Source of the DNA: RGIG8748 sp045578205
GTDB taxonomy: Bacteria; Bacillota; Clostridia; UMGS1810
Assembly: GCA_045578205.1 (NCBI GenBank)
Contig: JAZNJU010000190.1
Coordinates: 1-14,093 of the forward strand
DNA length: 14,093 bases
Direction of reading: 5' to 3'
This document shows positions 8,801 to 14,093 of the stretch, one piece after another (the first letter of the stretch is position 1; each line of letters begins with the position of its first letter). Both the position numbers and the translations under genes were made by a program. The notes beneath the pieces were generated by a model. It was given only the letters and a program-made list of their open reading frames with translations, was not told where the DNA came from and ran no database searches.

Positions 8801-9596
8801 GTCCGTCTATAACAGTTATCGTCTTATTTGCAGTGTCAAGTTCTTTTATGCCCATTCTTGTGTACTGGAAGTCGTAGTTAGGCCAAAGTCCGAGCCACCA
8901 GTCCTTAGCCTCTGTCCATCGGCTCGGATTTTCTTCAGCATAGTACATTGTCTGGTTATTGAGTGACTTTGGTGAATGTGCATAGTGGTTATCGTTGGGC
9001 CAACGCGCCAATTCCTGTTCCTTGTCATTGATGTATATTGCATTATTCTCGTTATTGTATGGCTGTTGTTTAAGACCGTAGGAACTGTTGACAGCAGATG
9101 TGTCGAGAATCTGGTCTTTTCGTATTCCCTGCTCAAGAAGGTCTAAAACGATAACATTGTCAACAACGTGGCTATACATTCTTGCACGGATTTTTTCATC
9201 GGTAACGGGCTGTGCTTTTGAAACATCCAGTTCTACCGATGCTTTGAAATTTACTTTTTCTCCCTCATAACCCTCATAGTACACTATGGCATCGGGAGTT
9301 CCGGAATGTATTGCCGTAAACTCCGCCGAATCCGAAAATCTGTATGTGCCTTCACGGAATACAACGTGTACCTCTTTGCCGGAATTTAGAACTGCCATTT
9401 TCTGAGCAGCCTGAATTGTCTTTAAGGGTGCCTCAATACTGCCTACATTGTTGTCGTTGCCCCGGTCTGCGGATACGTATATGTATACAGTATCCGCAGT
9501 CTGGGCAGCAAAAGCAGTAAAAGAGGATATAAGCAATATAAATACTATGAGAAGAGATGTAAGTCTTGAAAAAACTTTATTTATGTTACTTGACAT
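5889..9596 (-). CDS. Large secreted multidomain right-handed beta-helix protein, GH141-like glycosidase
   Basis: This 1235-aa protein starts with a signal peptide (~1-31, ending AFAAQ). The segment YIYVSADRGNDNNVGSIEAP (~38-57) is the usual opening of a pectate-lyase-fold parallel beta-helix, which runs to ~690. AIYINDKEQELARWPND (~186-202) and the acidic motifs TGDAGAIYWGGD (D493) and IYWDD (D534/D535) fit family GH141, known for alpha-L-fucosidase and xylanase activities. The 41-residue spacing of D493 and D534 agrees with the catalytic aspartates I recall for the characterised member, which needs checking. After the helix come a fibronectin-III-like domain (~717-812), a small helical region (~845-895), a concanavalin/LamG-like beta sandwich (~900-1071) and a C-terminal domain resembling the copper amine oxidase N-terminal stalk (~1098-1200). 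The ATG overlaps the upstream SLH gene by 11 bases, with GGGAGGAG (9603-9610) inside that gene, suggesting translational coupling. It has no SLH domain or sortase motif. The substrate is unknown. Confidence 0.82.
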   Translation of the reverse strand: MSSNINKVFSRLTSLLIVFILLISSFTAFAAQTADTVYIYVSADRGNDNNVGSIEAPLKTIQAAQKMAVLNSGKEVHVVFREGTYRFSDSAEFTAIHSGTPDAIVYYEGYEGEKVNFKASVELDVSKAQPVTDEKIRARMYSHVVDNVIVLDLLEQGIRKDQILDTSAVNSSYGLKQQPYNNENNAIYINDKEQELARWPNDNHYAHSPKSLNNQTMYYAEENPSRWTEAKDWWLGLWPNYDFQYTRMGIKELDTANKTITVIDGHSYPLNSYMSRRWCAINLMEEIDVPGEYYIDRENMKLYLYPPYSLKDATVEMSITPSPILLISDASNMIFRGITFSQTRGNAVIMSRVDNVDFIDCVFRDIGYIGISAAGGTKPKTNSKHWHNLIMRDDSSYRVDVSGCEFYNIGCSAVCLAGGNLDTLTESEGVVENNFISGVSQKSWWDAIEVRGCGWTVRNNHINNARKQAIYPAGNTILVEYNEIYDVMRETGDAGAIYWGGDVVYRDTMVQYNYIHDCSPIEKTGAGTIAIYWDDCQSGQSAQYNLIKGMHSDFNSNGAGATLHQYNTTVECNRTMTMHAHPYRATDIVTQAVYGGSPQEAVADIYDKALYFSRYPDLIEYEKGVNPKKFTKVIGNVAINTGSYGISDEDKHFGTFIDNTKYDDVSNDVFVDAANQDYRLKSDSEIAKANPNILNDSNFDIELIGLKDDIVLNGDTAPFKMLYPKNGQSAVNTKNSEFVWDNAYGSNKYRLIIATDRELTNRVYDEIVSYNTMPMENLEKGQTYFWTVYAINGSREMGNQWQAETGVYSFSTAIYEPIDVAPTTHIINTMTNKLSTLKVSTEPGDYKIGTLEMFKKYLSLTKYLIEKQPQGLTEERLNQYSEILNTYFSDPSKVNRGFADLSKYFDASNWSGVEVTKDAVTLLAAATTSNYGGSSALEAISENVIYCFDAQFNLAPDGYMTIGMSAKNNSHQYVEGNPGNYIVLKHGLVEFQRAGFGILDTKELNLIDGKKHSFMMGRIRLDMGNYFVMYVDGELLFSLAEVDGTEFSDLLQIVFCVYNAGDMVRLTKFSGEIPSADKYNDFITMGMYTAAKAIRDNFEINYVNPSVMNLNSNRFFTKDGTYEMSHKPVLEEGDELYVTKEVIQKTLGCTLNGTNVAGLGDVSYKVVDGVTLLSIKQACNLMGKAYTYDWENFNLIVADSGALVVNNEQTRLKKLEMLLKAMESYPVADFADVIK

Positions 9597-12396
9597 AAAT
9601 AACTCCTCCCATCCTTCCGCCTGTAAAGTGTGTCAGGATACAAGCAAAATCACAAGTGTCGGAATCCCCTGTCATTTCATAACTTGTTATGTCCTCATAG
9701 GTTCCTTCGCGGAAACTGAGACCTCTTTCGCCAGACTTGACAAATACCAAGGGATATTTACTTCCGCCAAATGCAAAACCTTTAATCTTCTTTACATCTG
9801 CAGCATCGGTATAGTCAATTTCTTCGGGTTTAATGCCGTAAGTGAGTTTTAATCCCTTACTGTTCACGTTGAGAACGGGACCTGCAAAGGATGCCCACGC
9901 AACATGCAGAGATTCATCAAAGCCTTTCATCTGGCTGTAGTCAAACGCTATACGAATTACGGTAATTCTGTTCTGAGAATCTGTTCCGTAACGGATTATG
10001 TCGCCGGGTTCAAGGTCTTTATAGGTTAAGGGACCGTACTTTGATACATCGGTATCCACAGCAGGGTCGATGGGTAAAAGTGTAACGGAATAATCTTCCT
10101 TAACCTTTGTCATTATTACATCTTCGGAAATGGGAACAGTTACTTCCTTGAGACTGTTCTGCATAATTTCATAACCCTTTAATGCAGTAACGGGTTCACC
10201 GTCTTCGTCTACTGTGTTTACCACCTTTGTAATAAGTAAACCACGGTTTCTCTTGACAGTTCCGCTTCCCTTAGCATTGGAATATATTACGAGAACTTCG
10301 GGAACTGAGTCGTTCTTTATGGTTGAATACGCTTCAACTGTGTATGAAGTACCTGAACTTATCGGATTGTTGATAAGGAATTTCTTTTCGTCATCAAAGT
10401 CTTCTTCACTTGTAGGAACAGTAAACATGAGTCTTGTGCTGGAGTTGGTGGCAAAGTAACCGCCAAACGAAGCACCGTCACCGGGTTCATAATACTGGGT
10501 GGAAAATGGTTCTACACCATTACCTCTGTCGAACACATCAAGTGCCGGAGATACATGATACCACTCTTTGACACCATCTTCACCATAGGAAGCAGGTGTA
10601 GTTATGGAAGTAAGAACGTCCTCATCTGCAGTGTAAAGAACAGCCTTGCCCATAAATGGATCCAGAAGTGCCGCTACGTCAACTTCATCTACTCGTTTTC
10701 CGTTAACGGTAATTCTTTCGGGGATATCAAAAACTTTCAGTTCTTTATCTTCTGTGAAAAGTCTTACTGCAAATTCCTGTGAAAAGGCGTCAGCACCATT
10801 TTCGGAAGTACCGGTGAAAATGGCAACCTTTCCTGCAGTCTGAGTACCTTTTGAAATCCACACAATACGGTCTGAGGAATTGACATAAACTTTGTATGTC
10901 TCCCCTGCCTTGACTTCGGGCTTATTGTTGGATTTGAGATATGTTTCTCCGAATTCATATGTTTTATCTGCAGTTATAAATTCTTCATCGGTATAAGAAT
11001 CAAGTTCCAGTTCAAGGACAGATGCAGAGCATTTGCGGACTTCAAGATAAGTTTTGCCGTCACTGCTTTCCATAATGCTGAGAACATTTCCTTTTGCAAT
11101 ATCATCTATTGTTATTGACTTTCCGAATTCATCAAATATGCGGACAGTAGCAAAGTCATCTCCCTCTGCCAGAGAAAGTGTTGCATTTCCGTCTTTTAAT
11201 GACGCAAACTTAAGTTGGTTATAAATAATTTCTGAATCATAGGAGACGTTTGTTACAAGAAAGTCTTTGCAATCTTTAACGATAACTGTATATCTTCCGC
11301 TGTCACCCTTTATAAGAGTAACTGTGCCATCTTCCACACAAAGCATATCATCTGTGTAAGAAGATGTGTAAACACCGTTGTATATTACAGTGGAACTTCT
11401 GGAAATATTTGCTGTTTTGTCTTTTCCGTTTACAGTATAACGCAGTACACCGTTTTTGAATGTAGTTCCTTCAGTTATTACTTCAGCATCATCGCTTACG
11501 CTGATATATGCGCAAACATCTTTGCTATTTGCATCTATACTGTAGTATGCTTCAACTTCTCTGCCTATAAATTCGCAATATGAATAGGAATCTTTGCTGT
11601 GATTAAGTTTCTTTCCGCCTACTATCATCTGCTCATTGCCCACGGAAGAAGATTTTGATGTAACGGAAGTAATACCGTTATCTGTCATTCTCCCTTCAAT
11701 TTTTTCTAACTTAAGGAAGAAATTCATGAAAGTTTCTCCGCCGTCCTTGTACACAAGTTCGCCGTCGTTGATTTCAAGCGCTTTTTTGATTTCCACATCG
11801 AAAGCATTTACAAGAAGTTGGACTGCGTTTCTGCTGTTTACAACATCTGTATATGAACTGTTTATCCCGTTTAAAAGTTTGCACTTTGTTGCCACCTGCA
11901 AATATCCGTTTGGATATCCGCCCAGAGCCATTGCTATTTCATCGTATCCGAGCATGGATACAACTACTTTTACAGATTCTGAAAAAGCAATCTGAAAATC
12001 AGGTGCAAATGTGTTTTCGCCAATTCCTCTCATATATCCTTGAGATACAACTGCATAGATGCCGGGATACTGCGCGTGCGACGCGTCCACATCCTTGAAT
12101 AATGGAGCATCAGGAAGAACATCGGAAGATGCTTCGGGTCCGAAAACAGAGTCATACCAGGACTCACCCTGAACATCCTGACCGTATAATACCACCTTGG
12201 AAATGAGTGTGGCAAATTCACCTCTGGTCATAAGAGAAGCGGGATTGTAATTCTCGGCATCAAGTACACCAAGTCCTATAAGAAGTTCCTCGGCATATGT
12301 AAGAGAAACAACCGCATTATCGGATGCTGAGACAAAAGTTATCATTGAAAACAACATAACTACTGCCAAAGCAAATGCTGTAATTCTTTTTTTCAT
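9586..12396 (-). CDS. Secreted surface protein with N-terminal SLH domains
   Basis: This 936-aa protein has a signal peptide (MKKRITAFALAVVMLFSMIT.., ~1-24) followed by three SLH-type repeats: a degenerate one at ~32-75 (LLIGLGVLDAENYNP..LMTRGEFATLISK), a clear one at ~99-148 (FKDVDASHAQYPGIYAVVSQ..GYMRGIGENTFAPD), and a third at ~150-205. SLH domains bind pyruvylated cell-wall polymers, so the protein should sit on the cell wall with its C-terminal ~730 residues outward. That part is beta-rich with small recurring modules, for example AKGNVLSIMESSDGKTYLEVRK (~435-456, in pieces), GETYKVYVNSSDRIVWIS (~498-515) and LEPGDIIRYGTDSQNRITVIRI (~795-816). I recognise no catalytic domain. AAGGTG (12405-12410) supports the ATG. 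It lies 33 bases after the C-terminal SLH gene and overlaps the beta-helix gene by 11 bases. Confidence 0.88.
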   Translation of the reverse strand: MKKRITAFALAVVMLFSMITFVSASDNAVVSLTYAEELLIGLGVLDAENYNPASLMTRGEFATLISKVVLYGQDVQGESWYDSVFGPEASSDVLPDAPLFKDVDASHAQYPGIYAVVSQGYMRGIGENTFAPDFQIAFSESVKVVVSMLGYDEIAMALGGYPNGYLQVATKCKLLNGINSSYTDVVNSRNAVQLLVNAFDVEIKKALEINDGELVYKDGGETFMNFFLKLEKIEGRMTDNGITSVTSKSSSVGNEQMIVGGKKLNHSKDSYSYCEFIGREVEAYYSIDANSKDVCAYISVSDDAEVITEGTTFKNGVLRYTVNGKDKTANISRSSTVIYNGVYTSSYTDDMLCVEDGTVTLIKGDSGRYTVIVKDCKDFLVTNVSYDSEIIYNQLKFASLKDGNATLSLAEGDDFATVRIFDEFGKSITIDDIAKGNVLSIMESSDGKTYLEVRKCSASVLELELDSYTDEEFITADKTYEFGETYLKSNNKPEVKAGETYKVYVNSSDRIVWISKGTQTAGKVAIFTGTSENGADAFSQEFAVRLFTEDKELKVFDIPERITVNGKRVDEVDVAALLDPFMGKAVLYTADEDVLTSITTPASYGEDGVKEWYHVSPALDVFDRGNGVEPFSTQYYEPGDGASFGGYFATNSSTRLMFTVPTSEEDFDDEKKFLINNPISSGTSYTVEAYSTIKNDSVPEVLVIYSNAKGSGTVKRNRGLLITKVVNTVDEDGEPVTALKGYEIMQNSLKEVTVPISEDVIMTKVKEDYSVTLLPIDPAVDTDVSKYGPLTYKDLEPGDIIRYGTDSQNRITVIRIAFDYSQMKGFDESLHVAWASFAGPVLNVNSKGLKLTYGIKPEEIDYTDAADVKKIKGFAFGGSKYPLVFVKSGERGLSFREGTYEDITSYEMTGDSDTCDFACILTHFTGGRMGGVIYVK

Positions 12397-12429
12397 ATAT
12401 TATTCACCTTACCTTTATAACCTATATTG

Positions 12430-14093
12430 TTATTGTACACTATTTAAAATGTGAAGAGCATTGGAAATGATCTTAGCAGCCTGTGCTCTGGTACAATAAT
12501 CAGAAGGTTTGAAACTGCCGTCTGTAAATCCGTTTACTACATAAAGTGAAGAAAGATAATTTACACTGTCTTTTGCATAAGATGCAATATCTGCAGCATC
12601 TGTAAACAAACTTTCGGGATATCCTTCACTGCTTGCACCTGAAGCACGAACAAGCATAACGCATATATCCTGACGTGTAACATTCTGACCAATGCCGAAC
12701 TCGGTTTCACTTATTCCGTTTACTATTCCGCTTACTTTTGCAGAAGATACATAATTATAGTACCATGCGTTTTTATCAACGTCGGAGAAATTGCAATCTC
12801 CATTGGTAATAGCGATATCATACGCCTCACAAATCATCTTGAGGACTTCTTCTCGTGTTACGGTGTTCTCGGGATAGAAGTTACCATCTGCAGCACCGTT
12901 TATTATTCCGAGTTTATTTAAGAATACTATTTCCGCAAAAGCCCAGTGATTTTCGTTAACATCGGGGAATTTGATTTCGGATTTTATCTCTTCTTCCTCG
13001 CTCACCGCGGGAACCTGAACGGATGAAGAGAATGAACCGCCTCCGCCTCTCACGGGTGTGCGTTCATCTTCTTCCTCGTCCTCATCTTCTTCGTATTCCT
13101 TTGCAAGTTCTTCCTCGAGTTCTTCTATTGTAAGAGTTTTTCCTGCAACAGCCAAATCGTATTCCGACTGCAAATCCGAAGTGAGGTAGTTTCCTGCATC
13201 TATACCCGCAGACTCAAGGTTTTCCTTGGTAAGTACATCACTTACATATCCTGTTCCGTTGACAACGGGATATGCAATCGCATTTATAACAATGCTCTCT
13301 TTTAATTCTGAGATAAATTCGCTTACTGTATTGAAATCTTTGCCTGTGACATCCGAAAGAACATTAGCCTGACCACTCTCGGTCATGGCGGTTTTGTAAA
13401 GTTTATATAAAGTAACTTCGTTTGTATCTATCTTATCTATGCCAAGTTCTTTTTCAAAAGTAAAGTTGGCTTTCTCATCTACTAAATCTACATCTTCGGG
13501 TTTAACATTGTAGAATGACAGCACTGCAAGCCTTTCAAGAACTTCTCTGACATCTTCAACTTCTGTTATATCCTCAATCTTTTCTTCTTCGGCAGCACCG
13601 GATATTACCTTAGAGAGTGCGGCCTTGTCTGCCTTGGAGGAATTGGAATCCAGAAGTCCCAGCACACTTAGATATGTAGTATTTAATCCGTCTTCTATTT
13701 CCTCTGTTGTTCCGTTTGCAAATGTGTCTATTATAATGTTAAGGTCTCCCGTAATATCAAGGTTTATGGGTTGCGCCTTGACAGAGCCGTCCTTTGCCAC
13801 TGCAACTACATTGTAGTCGCCGGGTTTTATATCTATTCCGGTTATAGCAGAAACCTTTACGGTTTGCTCGGCACCCGAGGTTGTAACAGGAGTAAGAGTA
13901 AATACATCATCTACCACGCTTAATCTGTTTTTATTGGTTATTAACCATTCGAACGCTTCGGTATTATCTTCAAGTGTTGCTTTAACTTCAATGTAATTTA
14001 CAAGTCCGGTGGAAACTTTGTCAGATGTCCAAGTTTCATCGGAATTCAATTTTGCCTGCATTGAAATGTTTCCCGAATCCGCATAATAATACG
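12430..14093 (-). CDS. SLH-domain protein, C-terminal part (5' end continues from the left end of the window)
   Basis: This frame is open to the right edge and ends at 12430. An internal ATG at 14061 is not the true start, because the frame continues upstream through the 141-base repeat and matches the gene whose ATG is at 1204. In full-length numbering (908 aa), a second Ig-like domain lies at ~366-470, a mostly helical region with no recognised family at ~470-675, a very acidic stretch at ~678-699, a glycine/serine linker at ~703-712, and three C-terminal SLH domains at ~729-779 (FPDVNENHWAFAEIVFLNKL..), ~788-839 (FSDVDKNAWYYNYV..) and ~850-903. TREEV and TRAQAAK are typical SLH ends. The SLH block anchors the protein to wall polymers. 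Three C-terminal SLH repeats complement the N-terminal SLH repeats of the next gene, 33 bases downstream. Probably a surface scaffold or binding protein, by inference. Confidence 0.93.
   Translation of the reverse strand, partial: YYYADSGNISMQAKLNSDETWTSDKVSTGLVNYIEVKATLEDNTEAFEWLITNKNRLSVVDDVFTLTPVTTSGAEQTVKVSAITGIDIKPGDYNVVAVAKDGSVKAQPINLDITGDLNIIIDTFANGTTEEIEDGLNTTYLSVLGLLDSNSSKADKAALSKVISGAAEEEKIEDITEVEDVREVLERLAVLSFYNVKPEDVDLVDEKANFTFEKELGIDKIDTNEVTLYKLYKTAMTESGQANVLSDVTGKDFNTVSEFISELKESIVINAIAYPVVNGTGYVSDVLTKENLESAGIDAGNYLTSDLQSEYDLAVAGKTLTIEELEEELAKEYEEDEDEEEDERTPVRGGGGSFSSSVQVPAVSEEEEIKSEIKFPDVNENHWAFAEIVFLNKLGIINGAADGNFYPENTVTREEVLKMICEAYDIAITNGDCNFSDVDKNAWYYNYVSSAKVSGIVNGISETEFGIGQNVTRQDICVMLVRASGASSEGYPESLFTDAADIASYAKDSVNYLSSLYVVNGFTDGSFKPSDYCTRAQAAKIISNALHILNSVQ
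13953..14093. repeat. Terminal direct repeat, right copy
   Basis: This is an exact copy of 1-141. Both copies encode the same peptide in the same frame of the SLH gene (from the YYYADSGNIS segment through the beginning of the second Ig-like domain), so merging them loses no residues and creates no frameshift. It may be an artefact of contig closure rather than a biological duplication. Confidence 0.97.

Noticed and set aside
9448..9852. Plus-strand frame of 134 codons across the junction of the beta-helix and SLH genes
   Set aside because: Antisense to two overlapping real genes whose signal peptide and C-terminus explain the sequence.
13040..13130. Low-complexity CTT/TCC-rich tract as a possible microsatellite
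   Set aside because: It encodes the acidic Glu/Asp linker before the SLH domains, a common composition effect; no regular repeat unit.
12430..14061. A complete 543-aa SLH gene starting at the ATG at 14061
   Set aside because: The frame stays open upstream to the window edge, no ribosome binding site or signal peptide is seen there, and the frame joins the left-end gene exactly.
1..14093. Plasmid, phage, CRISPR, tRNA or rRNA content
   Set aside because: No replication, mobilisation, capsid, integrase or transposase protein, no regularly spaced repeat array and no RNA gene could be recognised on either strand.

Overview
The window looks like chromosomal-type DNA from an uncultured low-to-medium G+C Gram-positive anaerobe (Clostridia/Firmicutes). 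The evidence is strong GGAGG-type ribosome binding sites, two secreted proteins with S-layer homology (SLH) cell-wall anchoring domains, an acidic/glycine linker typical of such proteins, and a C-terminal domain resembling the copper amine oxidase N-terminal domain. The assignment is inferred from gene style; there is no rRNA or other marker.

The first 141 bases (1-141) are repeated exactly as the last 141 bases (13953-14093). This is the signature of an assembly that closes on itself, giving a unit of 13,952 bp. Closing it joins the N-terminal part of an SLH gene at the left end (1204 down to 1) to its C-terminal part at the right end (down to 12430), in frame, making one uninterrupted 908-codon gene. 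The unit carries no recognisable replication, partition, mobilisation, recombinase or phage gene. A tandemly repeated chromosomal segment or an assembly loop is therefore as plausible as a true DNA circle.

Layout, read on the closed unit: an AraC-family regulator (3429-4343, + strand) is the only plus-strand gene. Divergent from it, on the minus strand, is an apparent operon: two Gfo/Idh/MocA-family oxidoreductases (3196-2303 and 2285-1221), then the 908-aa SLH protein (1204-1 continuing 13952-12430), a 936-aa protein with N-terminal SLH domains (12396-9586) and a 1235-aa secreted parallel beta-helix, GH141-like glycosidase (9596-5889), which ends at a perfect 16-bp hairpin. A second minus-strand unit holds one cytoplasmic TIM-barrel glycoside-hydrolase-like gene (5732-4362), which converges on the AraC gene at a shared bidirectional terminator.

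The likely theme is carbohydrate use. A wall-associated or secreted glycosidase and two surface SLH proteins act outside the cell, while a cytoplasmic glycosidase-like enzyme and two NAD(P)-dependent sugar oxidoreductases act inside, probably under the AraC-type sugar sensor. A 10-base direct repeat (TTGTACTATT and variants), present as spaced pairs in front of both minus-strand transcription units, is a candidate operator linking them. No transporter is present and the substrate cannot be read from the sequence.
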